A stretch of DNA of 64,000 nt from Paraburkholderia heleia NBRC 101817. GTDB lineage: Bacteria > Pseudomonadota > Gammaproteobacteria > Burkholderiales > Burkholderiaceae. Where the stretch lies: assembly GCF_000739775.1 (NCBI RefSeq), contig NZ_BBJH01000020.1, forward strand, positions 62,001 to 126,000, in the 5' to 3' direction. The position numbers and the translations under genes were made by a program. Positions 1-10,328 of this stretch are shown piece by piece (the stretch's first letter is position 1; the number at the start of each line of letters is the position of its first letter). Below the pieces are notes generated by a model. It was given only the letters and a program-made list of their open reading frames with translations, searched no databases and was not told the DNA's origin.

Positions 1-776
1 GCGATGAAACGCCCGTTGTTGAGCACGTTGCGGTGCGTGAGCGTCGCGCCCTTCGGATTGCCGGTCGTGCCGCTCGTGAACTGGATGTTGATCGCCTCAT
101 AGGGCGAGAGCGTCGCGTTGATCGCGTCGAGCCATGCCGTACCGTCGCGCGCAATGCGCTCGCGGCCCATTTCCACGAGTTCGCTGAAGCAGAGCATGCC
201 GGGCGTGGCCGTGTCGCACATGCGCACGACCGCGCGCAGGTCGGGCAGGCGCGCAGCCTGCAACTGGCCGGGCATGGCGCTCGCAAGCTCTGGCGCGAGC
301 GTCTGCAGCATCTCCAGATACTTCGAGGTCTTGAAGCTTTCTGCCGAGACGATCGCCTTGCAGCCCACCTTGTTCAGCGCGTATTCGAGTTCGGCCAGGC
401 GATAAGCGGGATTGATGTTGACGAGCACCGCGCCGATACGCGCCGTCGCAAACTGGGTGAGGAGCCACTCGACGCGATTGGGCGACCAGATGCCGACGCG
501 ATCGCCCTTGACGATGCCTAGCTCGGCCAAGCCGGCTGCGAGCACATCGACTTCGGCGGCGAACTCGCGCCAGTTCCAGCGGATGCCCTGCTCGCGGAAC
601 ACCACGGCAGGCCGCTCGGGAAAGCGCCTGGCTGTCTCCTGCAGGAACGTGCCGAGGGTCGCGTCGCTGAGCGGCATGTCGGTTGTGCCTCGCACGTAGG
701 AAAGCCCGTCTCCCGGCGCGATGAGCGGCTCACGTACACCGGGCGCCGCGCGCGCGCCTGCTGCGTCGATTGCCAT
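1..776 (-). CDS. AMP-binding acyl-CoA synthetase, N-terminal part (truncated by the window edge)
   Basis: ANL-superfamily enzyme that activates a carboxylic (probably fatty) acid with ATP and then forms the CoA thioester. About 258 residues are visible, read leftward out of the window. The nucleotide-binding P-loop-like motif FTSGTTGNPKG lies near residue 240, followed by THRNVLNN, both typical of FadD/medium-chain acyl-CoA ligases. The ATG at 776 follows an AGGAG ribosome site at about 784-790. The adenylation core and C-terminal domain lie outside the window, so substrate class cannot be decided. It sits downstream of the atp operon on the same strand, but a strong terminator at 1037-1065 separates them, so it is probably transcribed on its own. 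Family is sure; specificity is not. Confidence 0.85.
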   Translation of the reverse strand, partial: MAIDAAGARAAPGVREPLIAPGDGLSYVRGTTDMPLSDATLGTFLQETARRFPERPAVVFREQGIRWNWREFAAEVDVLAAGLAELGIVKGDRVGIWSPNRVEWLLTQFATARIGAVLVNINPAYRLAELEYALNKVGCKAIVSAESFKTSKYLEMLQTLAPELASAMPGQLQAARLPDLRAVVRMCDTATPGMLCFSELVEMGRERIARDGTAWLDAINATLSPYEAINIQFTSGTTGNPKGATLTHRNVLNNGRFI

Positions 777-1036
777 GATGGCTGTCTCCTGGGGAGCGTC
801 ACTCCCGCGTTTGAAATGAATTTGAAAACCATTGTGCCACCGGATTTTCCGGGGGCGGCATCAAGTGTTACCCGCAGTGTCCGGGCCGGCTGCGAACGCA
901 TGATTTGGCATTACCTTTCCGTAAACGTCAAGTATGCCAGAGCGTTTTTATCGGCCACCATGACTCATGGGCATTTATGCCGCGTTTTTTATCGCGATGC
1001 CATCGGGCCGTGCCCGCTCAGCGGCGCGCAAAGACA

Positions 1037-1065
1037 AAAAGGGCTCCCGGTTGGGGAGCCCTTTT
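1037..1065 (-). terminator. Rho-independent terminator of the atp operon
   Basis: A 12-bp stem (AAAAGGGCTCCC paired with GGGAGCCCTTTT) with a 5-nt loop is followed, on the minus strand, by TTTTTGTCTTT. It lies about 40 bp past the atpC stop codon and is the only strong terminator after the nine-gene operon. The rest of the 777-1107 gap shows only the upstream region of the acyl-CoA synthetase gene. Confidence 0.85.
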
Positions 1066-1107
1066 CGCTTCGAACGCGGCGCCACGAGGGCGCGCGTAAG
1101 GAACCCG

Positions 1108-1533
1108 TTAATGCTGGTTCATCTTGCGCAGGCGCTGGATCGCCGCGAGCTGCGCGACCGCGTAGGCCAATTCGGCCTGGGCGGTGGCGTACTCGAGGTT
1201 CGAGCCCGCGTTCTGCAGCGTCTCTTCAGCGCGCTTGCGCGCTTCCGTGGCCTTCGCCTCGTCGAGATCCTTACCGCGAATCGCGGTGTCGGCGAGCACC
1301 GTGACGGCGCCCGGCTGCACTTCGAGAATACCGCCTGCGACGAACACGAACTCTTCAGCGCCGTCTTCCGCCACGATGCGCACCGCGCCCGGACGAATAC
1401 GCGTGATGAGCGGCGTGTGGCCCGGCAGAATGCCCAGCTCGCCCGCCTCGCCCGGAAGCGCGACGAACTTCGCCTGGCCGTCGAAGATGCTCTCTTCGGC
1501 GCTGACGACGTCTACCTTGATGGTTGCTGCCAT
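1108..1533 (-). CDS. atpC: ATP synthase F1 subunit epsilon
   Basis: Epsilon subunit (141 aa) of the cytoplasmic F1 sector. It is part of the central rotor stalk with gamma and can inhibit ATP hydrolysis. The N-terminal beta-sandwich starts TIKVDVVSAEESIFDG and contains the family motif LPGEAGELGILPGHTPL; the C-terminal third (from about residue 90) is the two-helix inhibitory domain, rich in Ala, Glu and Lys. Last gene of the operon, separated from atpD by 131 bp that hold a 30-bp perfect palindrome, which may set its lower expression. Length is normal for the family. Confidence 0.97.
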   Translation of the reverse strand: MAATIKVDVVSAEESIFDGQAKFVALPGEAGELGILPGHTPLITRIRPGAVRIVAEDGAEEFVFVAGGILEVQPGAVTVLADTAIRGKDLDEAKATEARKRAEETLQNAGSNLEYATAQAELAYAVAQLAAIQRLRKMNQH

Positions 1534-1617
1534 ATGTGTCGACTCCTGTCGATCGGCGTTAGCGCTTTGGCGCTTATTCCGATCCCATGCACGGCCTTGG
1601 GGTCAATGGGTTGCTTC

Positions 1618-1647
1618 GGCGGGCAGGTAACGCGTTACCTGCCCGCC
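1618..1647. repeat. 30-bp perfect palindrome between atpD and atpC
   Basis: The two 15-bp halves are exact reverse complements, centred on ACGCGT; the left arm is GGCGGGCAGGTAACG. In the atp transcript it would fold into a very stable GC-rich hairpin 17 bases after the atpD stop. No T-run follows it on the minus strand, so it does not look like a full terminator. A role in mRNA processing, 3' end protection of the upstream message, or partial attenuation before atpC is inferred. Confidence 0.7.
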
Positions 1648-1664
1648 TGTTGGCAACTCGACCC

Positions 1665-3059
<1,395 letters not shown>

Positions 3060-3137
3060 CGATTTTCCTTTAGATACCTGAATTCTTCACTCGCTCACCG
3101 GCATACACCGGCGCGGTTCGCAATCGGTTCACGCCTG

Positions 3138-4019
3138 TCAGACGGCGGCTGCGCCACCGACGATTTCCGAAAGTTCCTTCGTAATCGCGGCCTGGCGGCT
3201 CTTGTTGTACGAGAGCTGCAGTTCGTTGATGACCGTCTTCGCGTTGTCCGACGCCGCCTTCATCGCCACCATACGGGCCGACTGCTCCGACGCCATGTTT
3301 TCCGCCACGGCCTGATAGACCAGGGCTTCGACATAGCGCACCAGCAGTTCGTCCACGACGGTTTGCGCGTCCGGCTCGTAGATGTAGTCCCACGCCGACT
3401 TCGGCGTCGTGCCGTCGTCATTCGCTTCGAGACGCTCGGCCGACAGCGGCAGCAGCTGCTCGATCACAGGCTCCTGCTTCATCGTGTTGACGAAGCGCGT
3501 GTACGCGAGGTACACGGCGGAAAGCTTGCCTTCCGAGTACTGGTCGAGCTGCACCTTGATCGCGCCGATCAGCTTTTCGAGGTGCGGCGTGTCGCCGAGC
3601 TGCACAACGTTCGAGACGACCTTCGCGCGCAGACGGTTCAGGAAACCGAGGCCCTTGCTGCCGATCGCAGTGGCTTCGATCGACGTGCCGGATGCTTCCA
3701 GATCCTTGAACTTCTGCAGCGTCGCGCGCAGCACGTTGGTGTTCATCCCGCCGCACAGACCCTTGTCGGTCGTGACGAGAATCACGCCTGCGACCTTCGC
3801 ACCGGTGTTTTCCACCATGAACGGGTGGCGGTACTCGGGGTTCGCACGGCTCATGTGCGCAGCGATGTCGCGGACCTTGTCGGCATACGGGCGGGCGGCG
3901 CGCATGCGCTCCTGGGCACGGCGCATTTTCGACGCCGCAACCATTTCCATCGCCTTGGTGATCTTGCGCGTGTTCTGCACGCTCTTGATCTTGCCGCGAA
4001 TTTCCTTCATTCCAGCCAT
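3138..4019 (-). CDS. atpG: ATP synthase F1 subunit gamma
   Basis: Gamma subunit (293 aa), the rotating coiled-coil shaft inside the alpha3-beta3 hexamer. The N-terminal helix MKEIRGKIKSVQNTRKITKA and the C-terminal helix with MKAASDNAKTVI and ITKELSEIVGG are the classic conserved termini. The central Rossmann-like region has TTDKGLCGGMN. ATG at 4019, followed by the family-typical AGMKEIR. Lies 85 bp after atpA and 78 bp before atpD. Confidence 0.98.
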   Translation of the reverse strand: MAGMKEIRGKIKSVQNTRKITKAMEMVAASKMRRAQERMRAARPYADKVRDIAAHMSRANPEYRHPFMVENTGAKVAGVILVTTDKGLCGGMNTNVLRATLQKFKDLEASGTSIEATAIGSKGLGFLNRLRAKVVSNVVQLGDTPHLEKLIGAIKVQLDQYSEGKLSAVYLAYTRFVNTMKQEPVIEQLLPLSAERLEANDDGTTPKSAWDYIYEPDAQTVVDELLVRYVEALVYQAVAENMASEQSARMVAMKAASDNAKTVINELQLSYNKSRQAAITKELSEIVGGAAAV

Positions 4020-4104
4020 TGCTTTGCTCCTTTGTCGACCCGGGCGAGCGCTCGCGCGCCGCCCCCGGTCCCAGTCCGTTTATCGTGTCTGATTCCCGGA
4101 CGGA

Positions 4105-5646
4105 TCAATATGCGCCGGACTTCTTGAAGTCCTTGAGAGCCGCGTGGAGCGCGTTCTCGTCGTCCTTCGACAGGTCCTTCTTGTCCTCGATGCGCGCGAC
4201 GAGGTCGGCGTGCTTCGACTTCAGGTATTCGCGCAGGCCCTTTTCGAACGGCAGGACGTCCTTGACGTCGATGTCGTCGAGGTAGCCGTTGTTCGCCGAG
4301 AACAGCGCAACAGCCAGTTCCCACACTTGCAGCGGCTGGTACTGCGGCTGCTTGAGCAGTTCCGTCACGCGGCGGCCGCGCTCGAGCTGCTTGCGGGTCG
4401 CTTCGTCGAGGTCCGATGCGAACTGGGCGAACGCCGCCAGTTCACGGTACTGCGCGAGGTCGGTACGGATACCGCCCGACAGCTTCTTGATGACCTTCGT
4501 CTGAGCCGCGCCACCCACACGCGACACCGAAACGCCGGCGTTGATTGCCGGGCGGATGCCTGCGTTGAAGAGGTCGGTTTCCAGGAAGATCTGGCCGTCG
4601 GTAATCGAGATCACGTTCGTCGGAACGAACGCGGTCACGTCGCCGGCTTGCGTTTCGATGATCGGCAGTGCAGTGAGCGAACCCGTCTTGCCCTTCACTT
4701 CGCCGTTCGTGAACTTCTCGACGTAGTCGGCCGACACGCGAGCCGCGCGCTCGAGCAGACGCGAGTGCAGATAGAACACGTCGCCGGGGTAAGCTTCACG
4801 GCCCGGCGGGCGGCGCAGCAGCAGCGAGATCTGACGGTATGCCCAGGCCTGCTTGGTCAAGTCGTCATAGATGATCAGGGCGTCTTGACCGCGATCGCGG
4901 AAGTATTCGCCCATGGTGCAGCCGGCATACGGCGCGAGGTACTGCAGCGCGGCCGATTCCGAAGCCGAAGCGGCAACGACGATCGTGTACTCGATCGCGC
5001 CCGTTTCTTCGAGCTTGCGCAGCACGTTCTGGATCGACGAAGCCTTCTGACCGATGGCGACGTAGATACAGATGAGGTCCTTGCCCTTCTGGTTGATGAT
5101 CGTGTCGACGGCCACCGCGGTTTTGCCGCACTGACGGTCGCCGATGATCAGCTCACGCTGGCCACGGCCGATCGGCACCATCGAGTCGATCGACTTCAGA
5201 CCCGTTTGCACCGGCTGCGACACGCCTTCACGCCAGATCACGCCCGGAGCGATCTTTTCGATCGCGTCGGTCATTTTGGCGTTGACCGGGCCCTTGCCGT
5301 CGATCGGGTTGCCGAGCGGGTCGACCACGCGGCCGATCAGTTCGGGACCGACCGGCACTTCGAGAATGCGGCCCGTCGTCTTGACGATGTCGCCTTCCGA
5401 GATGTGCTCGTACTCACCCAGAATCACGGCGCCGACCGAGTCGCGCTCGAGGTTCAGCGCGAGGCCGAAGGTGTTGCCCGGGAATTCGAGCATTTCGCCC
5501 TGCATCACGTCCGACAGGCCGTGGATACGCACGATACCGTCGGTCACGGAGATCACGGTGCCCTGATTGCGAACGTCTGCGCTCGCTTCAAGGCCCTGGA
5601 TCCGGCTCTTGATCAGCTCGCTGATCTCAGAGGGATTGAGTTGCAT
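4105..5646 (-). CDS. atpA: ATP synthase F1 subunit alpha
   Basis: Non-catalytic nucleotide-binding alpha subunit (513 aa) of F1. The P-loop GDRQCGKT is at residues 169-176, Walker B is in DALIIYDDLTKQAWAYRQ, and the alpha signature PGREAYPGDVFYLHSRLLER follows. Full length and intact for the family. It follows atpH by 67 bp in the operon. Confidence 0.99.
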   Translation of the reverse strand: MQLNPSEISELIKSRIQGLEASADVRNQGTVISVTDGIVRIHGLSDVMQGEMLEFPGNTFGLALNLERDSVGAVILGEYEHISEGDIVKTTGRILEVPVGPELIGRVVDPLGNPIDGKGPVNAKMTDAIEKIAPGVIWREGVSQPVQTGLKSIDSMVPIGRGQRELIIGDRQCGKTAVAVDTIINQKGKDLICIYVAIGQKASSIQNVLRKLEETGAIEYTIVVAASASESAALQYLAPYAGCTMGEYFRDRGQDALIIYDDLTKQAWAYRQISLLLRRPPGREAYPGDVFYLHSRLLERAARVSADYVEKFTNGEVKGKTGSLTALPIIETQAGDVTAFVPTNVISITDGQIFLETDLFNAGIRPAINAGVSVSRVGGAAQTKVIKKLSGGIRTDLAQYRELAAFAQFASDLDEATRKQLERGRRVTELLKQPQYQPLQVWELAVALFSANNGYLDDIDVKDVLPFEKGLREYLKSKHADLVARIEDKKDLSKDDENALHAALKDFKKSGAY

Positions 5647-5713
5647 TATTCGCTCCTGATGTTCAATTCTGTTGCGTGCCAGCCGCCGCGCCCGATCCTT
5701 GGGATCGAGGCGC

Positions 5714-6253
5714 TCAGGCGGTCAGAGCCGCCTGCATGCTGGCGAGCCGCGCGCGGACCGAGGTATCGAGCACTTCGTCGCCGACCGTGACGCGCACGCC
5801 GCCGATGAGCGACTTGTCGATCTCGACGGCCGGCTTCAGCTTGCATTTGAACTTGCGTTCGAGGCTGGCGACGAGGTCGTCCAACTGGGCGCCTTCGAGC
5901 GGGAACGCGCTGACGATCACTGCGTCAGCAGCACCTGCCCTGGCGTTCTTGAGCGCTTCGAACTGCGTCTGGATTTCCGGCAGCAGTGCCAGGCGATGAT
6001 TCTCGATCAGCATCTGCACGAGGTTCTTCACCTCGGCCGATTCCTTGACCGGCGACTTCACCGCCGCGAGCAGCAGCTCGGCGACCTGGGCATGGCTCAC
6101 CTTCGGGCTCGTCGCGACCGACTGCACCTCGGGCAAGGCCGCAACCTGTGCCAGCTCCGCAACGAGCGTGGACCAGGCGGCGGTGTCACCAGCTTCGGCC
6201 ACGCCAAACAATGCTTCTGCGTACGGGCGGGCGATGGTTGCAAGTTCGGCCAT
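5714..6253 (-). CDS. atpH: ATP synthase F1 subunit delta
   Basis: Delta subunit (179 aa) of the peripheral stalk. It joins the top of F1 to the b-subunit dimer so that the stator resists rotor torque. The N-terminal six-helix domain starts with MAELATIARPYAEALF, the conserved opening of the OSCP/delta family, and the C-terminal region has the usual IGGVRVTVGDEVLDTSV. The ATG at 6253 lies 2 bp beyond the atpF stop codon, indicating translational coupling. Confidence 0.97.
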   Translation of the reverse strand: MAELATIARPYAEALFGVAEAGDTAAWSTLVAELAQVAALPEVQSVATSPKVSHAQVAELLLAAVKSPVKESAEVKNLVQMLIENHRLALLPEIQTQFEALKNARAGAADAVIVSAFPLEGAQLDDLVASLERKFKCKLKPAVEIDKSLIGGVRVTVGDEVLDTSVRARLASMQAALTA

Positions 6254-6255
6254 GA

Positions 6256-6726
6256 TCAGAGCTCGGCTTTCAGTTGATTCAGCAGTTCGGCGTGGGCCGA
6301 CTGATCGACTTCGCGCTTCAGGATCTGCTCGGCGCCTTGCACGGCGAGGGCGGCGACTTCGGCGCGCAGTGCTTCGCGTGCCTTGACGACCTGCTGGTCG
6401 GCGTCGGCCTTCGCCTGAGCGATGATGCGTGCCGCTTCGGCGTGTGCCTGGGCCTTGATTTCTTCTGCGACGGCCAGTGCGCGCTTTTCAGCGTCGGCGA
6501 TACGGCTTTGACCCTCGTTACGGGCCGTAGCGAGCTCTTCGCCGACGCGCTTGTGCGCCGCTTCGAGTTCCGCCTTGCCCTTTTCCGCAGCGGCGAGGCC
6601 GTCTGCGATCTTCTTCGAGCGCTCGTCGAGGGCGTTGATCAACGGCGGCCACACGAACTTCATCGTGAACCACGCGAGGATCAGGAACACGACCATTTGC
6701 GCAAACAGGGTTGCGTTGAGATTCAC
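6256..6726 (-). CDS. atpF: ATP synthase Fo subunit b
   Basis: Subunit b (156 aa), the membrane-anchored dimeric peripheral stalk of Fo. The N-terminus MNLNATLFAQMVVFLILAWF is a single membrane segment; residues about 30-156 are a long charged, Ala-rich helix typical of the right-handed coiled coil. The start codon is GTG at 6726, supported by AAGGAA about 7 bases upstream. It sits between atpE (140-bp gap) and atpH (2-bp gap). Confidence 0.97.
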   Translation of the reverse strand: MNLNATLFAQMVVFLILAWFTMKFVWPPLINALDERSKKIADGLAAAEKGKAELEAAHKRVGEELATARNEGQSRIADAEKRALAVAEEIKAQAHAEAARIIAQAKADADQQVVKAREALRAEVAALAVQGAEQILKREVDQSAHAELLNQLKAEL

Positions 6727-6866
6727 GGTGTTTCCTTAATCGTTGCTATTCCGGGGAATTGAAACGGCAAGGCGCTCATCGGTTGTGAAACTCGATCAGC
6801 GCCTCGTCTCCCGTTCCGCCATGCGCCCACTACCCGTTATAGGTCAGGCGCAACCTTCCAGGGAAC

Positions 6867-7136
6867 TTAGCCCGCGAGCTTCGAGAGCAGCGGGTTAGCG
6901 AACGCGAACAGCATTGCAACACCAACGCCAATCAGGAACGCCGCGTCGATCAGACCAGCCAGCAGGAACATCTTCGTTTGCAGCGGGTTCATCAGCTCAG
7001 GCTGGCGTGCGCACGCTTCGATGTACTTGCCGCCCATCAGGCCGATACCGATACAGGCGCCGATTGCACCCAGGCCGATGATGATGCCGATACCGATGGC
7101 CGTGAAACCCTGGATGTTGGCGATGAAAGCTTGCAT
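6867..7136 (-). CDS. atpE: ATP synthase Fo subunit c
   Basis: Proteolipid c subunit (89 aa) that forms the proton-driven rotor ring. It has two membrane helices: residues about 10-35 with the Gly/Ala-rich packing motif IGIGIIIGLGAIGACIG, and about 56-85 with the proton-carrying Asp at residue 64 (GLIDAAFLIG). The polar loop RQP is at 44-46. I chose the ATG at 7136 rather than the GTG two codons upstream, because AAGGAG is 5 bases from the ATG but directly abuts the GTG. The ion-binding region looks like a proton type, not a sodium type. Confidence 0.98.
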   Translation of the reverse strand: MQAFIANIQGFTAIGIGIIIGLGAIGACIGIGLMGGKYIEACARQPELMNPLQTKMFLLAGLIDAAFLIGVGVAMLFAFANPLLSKLAG

Positions 7137-7202
7137 GATCACTCCTTATTGAGATTTTCTGGAACTGGGGATTTAAAACTGCAATTCTGGTTTGACGAGC
7201 AC

Positions 7203-8054
7203 TTAGTGCTTGTCGTGTGCCTGGCCGATGTACACCAGCGTCAGCATCATGAAAATGAACGCCTGCAGCAGAACGATCAGGATGTGGAAGATCGCCCAGA
7301 CGCTGCCCGCAATCACGTGGCCGATGAAGCCAAGCACCGTCGTGTCCGCGCCGAAGCTCCACAGACCGCCCAGCAGCGCGATCAGCAGGAACAGCAGCTC
7401 GCCTGCGTACATGTTGCCGAACAACCGCAGGGCGAGCGAAACCGTCTTGGCGACGAACTCGATGATGTTCAGTGCAAGGTTCGGGATCCACAAGAGCGGA
7501 TGCGCGCCGAACGGGGCCGAGAGCAGCTCGTGTGCGAAGCCGCCGGGACCCTTGATCTTGAGGTTGTAGTAAATCATCAGCACGAACACGCCGAGCGCGA
7601 TGCCGAACGTGCCGTTGAGGTCGGCAGTCGGAACGATGCGCTGGTGCGGCAGCACTTCGGACAGGCCGAGCCAGCCGATCACGCGCGTGGGCAGGTCGAC
7701 GGGAATGAAGTCGAGCGAGTTCATGAGCGCGACCCAGATGAACACGGTCAGCGCGAGCGGTGCGATGAATGCGCGGTTGCCATGGACGATGGACTTGGAC
7801 TGGTCCTCGACCATCTCGACCAGCATTTCGATGGCGCACTGGAAGCGGCCCGGTACGCCCGGGGTCGCCTTGCGCGCGGCGAGGCGCAGGATGAGGATCG
7901 TCACGACGCCGCACAGGATCGACCAGAACAGCGTGTCGATGTTCCAGACGCTGAAGTCGACGATCGACGTCTGGTGCGAGGTCGCAAAGTTCTGCAAGTG
8001 GTGAGCAATGTACTCGGACGGACCCGGTCCGCTCGTTCCTTCGCTAGCTGCCAT
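7203..8054 (-). CDS. atpB: ATP synthase Fo subunit a
   Basis: Subunit a (283 aa) forms the two proton half-channels against the c ring in the inner membrane. Five to six hydrophobic segments are visible. The essential Arg lies in SLALRLFGNMYAGELL, and the C-terminal helix carries WAIFHILIVLLQAFIFMML. ATG at 8054 gives the conserved N-terminus MAASEGTSGPGPSEYIAHHL; the reading frame extends further upstream, but that extension is not typical of the family. A GGGTGG sequence lies upstream. It follows atpI by about 170 bp. Confidence 0.97.
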   Translation of the reverse strand: MAASEGTSGPGPSEYIAHHLQNFATSHQTSIVDFSVWNIDTLFWSILCGVVTILILRLAARKATPGVPGRFQCAIEMLVEMVEDQSKSIVHGNRAFIAPLALTVFIWVALMNSLDFIPVDLPTRVIGWLGLSEVLPHQRIVPTADLNGTFGIALGVFVLMIYYNLKIKGPGGFAHELLSAPFGAHPLLWIPNLALNIIEFVAKTVSLALRLFGNMYAGELLFLLIALLGGLWSFGADTTVLGFIGHVIAGSVWAIFHILIVLLQAFIFMMLTLVYIGQAHDKH

Positions 8055-8225
8055 ATCGTGAATGCCACCCAAATTGTCGAAAATCGTTTTCGGCCGCTCC
8101 CGCCGCAATACTGTATTGCGGGAACGCACCGCCGTGGATCGTGTCTTATTCTCTTCGCATCGGCCAGCTAACTTCCACCGTCATCGCTTCGACGCCCTGA
8201 CTTGAGGCGGCGCGATATGGGCGGG

Positions 8226-8807
8226 TCAGCGCCACGCGAGCGCGATCCAGTATGTCTTTAGTGCGATCAGGTACGTAACGAGCAGGGCAATCCACTGCAC
8301 GTCGTGATACCAGAACGCGATGGCAACGAACATCGCAATCGTCGCCCCCATCTTGAAGGCTTCACCGAGCATCCAGTTCAGCACGGTGCCGCCACGGCTC
8401 AACTGCTTCAGGCGCGCCGCGAACAGCGCGCCGGGAACCCAGCAGACCGCTCCGCCCAGGAACGCCGACAACGCAGCACTGCCCGGCGGCTTATAAAACA
8501 GCCACCACGCCAACGTTGCAACCAGGGACAAAACCACTTGCGCCGCGACGACACGAAACGGCGTGACGCGCGATGGGCGACTCACCTGCGCGCCGAAAAT
8601 CTGCTCGGCTTCGGCCCGGGTGAGCGGAACGATGTCGTTGTTATCTTGCTGGCTGGCGTCCAGCTCGTCCCAGCGCGCGTTGTGATCGACGCGTCCGGAA
8701 TTTTTTGCCGCTGCACCCTGCCCCCGGCTGGATGCTCCGACTTCGCCCGGCGGTACATCGGGCCCTTCATGCGCCTGCGGCGCTTCGTCTGGCCTCTGAC
8801 CCACCAT
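8226..8807 (-). CDS. atpI: ATP synthase subunit I (assembly protein)
   Basis: First gene of the atp operon. AtpI-type proteins have four membrane segments and help assemble the c ring. Here 193 aa: a hydrophilic N-terminal part of about 80 residues, variable in the family, then four hydrophobic segments (beginning VVAAQVVLSLVATLAWWLFY and ending IALLVTYLIALKTYWIALAW). The ATG at 8807 has no strong ribosome site, so the start is uncertain and a shorter protein is possible. The identification rests on position and hydropathy as well as sequence. Confidence 0.85.
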   Translation of the reverse strand: MVGQRPDEAPQAHEGPDVPPGEVGASSRGQGAAAKNSGRVDHNARWDELDASQQDNNDIVPLTRAEAEQIFGAQVSRPSRVTPFRVVAAQVVLSLVATLAWWLFYKPPGSAALSAFLGGAVCWVPGALFAARLKQLSRGGTVLNWMLGEAFKMGATIAMFVAIAFWYHDVQWIALLVTYLIALKTYWIALAWR

Positions 8808-9110
8808 CGCTTTATTCCGGAAATTCGCCTTGCACGCGCTTTATTACAGCGCACTTACAGCATCGCCAACCAAATAAATCCGGGCGATTGTAAGCGATAG
8901 TTGCAGGCAATTCAAGACTTTAGGCCCTTCAATAATACCTGTGAAACGCGACTTCATGATGCGGAAAAGGCCGCGCCGCGAAGGTGTGACCGGTAACTGT
9001 AAGGGACGCAGCAGGCAAAAAGCAATCGTGAGGATGACCAGGTAATTTCGAGACCATCTGGCGCGCAATTGACCATGCGGGCCATGCGCCAGATGTGGGA
9101 TGGGCTGGCG
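8808..9110 (-). promoter_or_regulatory. Gene-free gap upstream of the atp operon, expected to hold its promoter
   Basis: About 300 bp with no coding signal between the stop of the permease gene and atpI. The promoter of the atp operon is expected here. I could not pick a convincing -35/-10 pair; weak candidates such as TATTAT on the minus strand near 8931-8936 lack a good -35. No strong terminator for the upstream par/permease genes is evident. Confidence 0.3.
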
Positions 9111-10310
9111 TCAGAACAGATGCAGCAGCAGCGCGCCGCCCAGAAAGGCCGCGACCCAGAACGGCACGGCGATGAGGTGAAACGGCAGCCACACGCCACG
9201 CTCGCCGGAAAGACGCACGGCGATGAGATTCGCCAGCGAGCCGATGGCGACCCCGAAGCCTCCCACGCTCACGCCGAACGCAAGCGCGCGCCAGTCGTAC
9301 GTAAAGCCCGCGAGCACGATGGCGGCCGGGACATTGCTGATAACCTGCGACAGCACCGCGCCTGCGGCAAAAGCGCGCATCGGCGTTTGCAGCGACAGCG
9401 ACGTCAGCGCGTGATGAATGGCGGGCAGCGCGGCGACGCTGCGCAGGACGATGAACATCAGCACGAAGATCAGCAGCAGCAGCCAGTCGATCTTGAGCAC
9501 GATGCGAATGCGCCAGATCACAAAACCCGCCGCGACGGCGGCCAGCGCGACGCCTGCGTGGTGCGCATCGGCGAGCAGCACGAACGCGACGAACAGCAGT
9601 GCCGCCACGCTCGCCAACGCGCGGTCGACGCGCTGCGGTACAGCGTCTTTCGAGAGATCGAGCGGTGTGGCCTTGAAAAGAAGCGCGGCAAGCAGGATCA
9701 GCATCGCCATCAGAAACGCGCAAAGCGGTGCGAGCCCGACGACGAAGCGTCCGAACGACACCCCGCTCACCTGCCAGAGAAACAGATTCTGCGGGTTGCC
9801 GAGCGGCGTGAGCACCGAGCCCGCATTCACGGCAAGCGCGATGAAAATCACGAGGCGTTTGAGCGGCAGCGGCGTGAGCTTGTGGAGCGAAAGCACGAGC
9901 GGCACCACGACGAAAAGCGCCACATCGTTGGTCACGATCATCGCGAGTATCGCGGCCAGCGCAACGAGCAGCAACGCGAGAGCGCGTTCCGAGTGAATGT
10001 GGTGGACGAGCTTGTGCGCGAGCCAGGTCAGCAATCCTGAATATTCGATGCCCTTGGTCAGAATGAGCAGGCCCGCGAGGGTCATCACCGTTTGCCAGTC
10101 GACGAGTGCGGGCAGCGAGGCGATCGGGCGAGGCGCATAAATCTGCAACGCCACGAACGCCACGACGAGGATCGCGAGCACCGGTTCCGAAACGGCAAAT
10201 GCGCCGATACGGCGCAACAGGTTCATGGGCGCGCGCGCGCCCTGCTCCGATTTACGCACCTGTTTTATGCTCCAGCGCGCGCGTGCCGCGGCGACGCGCA
10301 TCGCGTCCAT
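9111..10310 (-). CDS. SLC13/ArsB/NhaD-type anion permease
   Basis: Inner-membrane transporter of the ion-transporter superfamily (CitMHS/ArsB/DASS group), about 370-400 aa with roughly ten membrane segments. Characteristic motifs are MIVTNDVALFVVVPLVL near residue 135, AVNAGSVLTPLGNPQNLFLW, and the second repeat SQVISNVPAAIVLAGF, matching the paired Thr/Asn-Asp and Ser-Asn-Pro ion-binding hairpins of the family. Substrate (organic anion, arsenite, or Na+/H+ exchange) cannot be told from sequence. The ATG at 10310 has GGGTGG 8 bases upstream; an ATG at 10226 would start directly before the first membrane segment and is equally possible. It lies 18 bp after parB, so probably in the same transcript. 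Confidence 0.8.
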   Translation of the reverse strand: MDAMRVAAARARWSIKQVRKSEQGARAPMNLLRRIGAFAVSEPVLAILVVAFVALQIYAPRPIASLPALVDWQTVMTLAGLLILTKGIEYSGLLTWLAHKLVHHIHSERALALLLVALAAILAMIVTNDVALFVVVPLVLSLHKLTPLPLKRLVIFIALAVNAGSVLTPLGNPQNLFLWQVSGVSFGRFVVGLAPLCAFLMAMLILLAALLFKATPLDLSKDAVPQRVDRALASVAALLFVAFVLLADAHHAGVALAAVAAGFVIWRIRIVLKIDWLLLLIFVLMFIVLRSVAALPAIHHALTSLSLQTPMRAFAAGAVLSQVISNVPAAIVLAGFTYDWRALAFGVSVGGFGVAIGSLANLIAVRLSGERGVWLPFHLIAVPFWVAAFLGGALLLHLF

Positions 10311-10328
10311 AACCTTTACCACCCCCCA

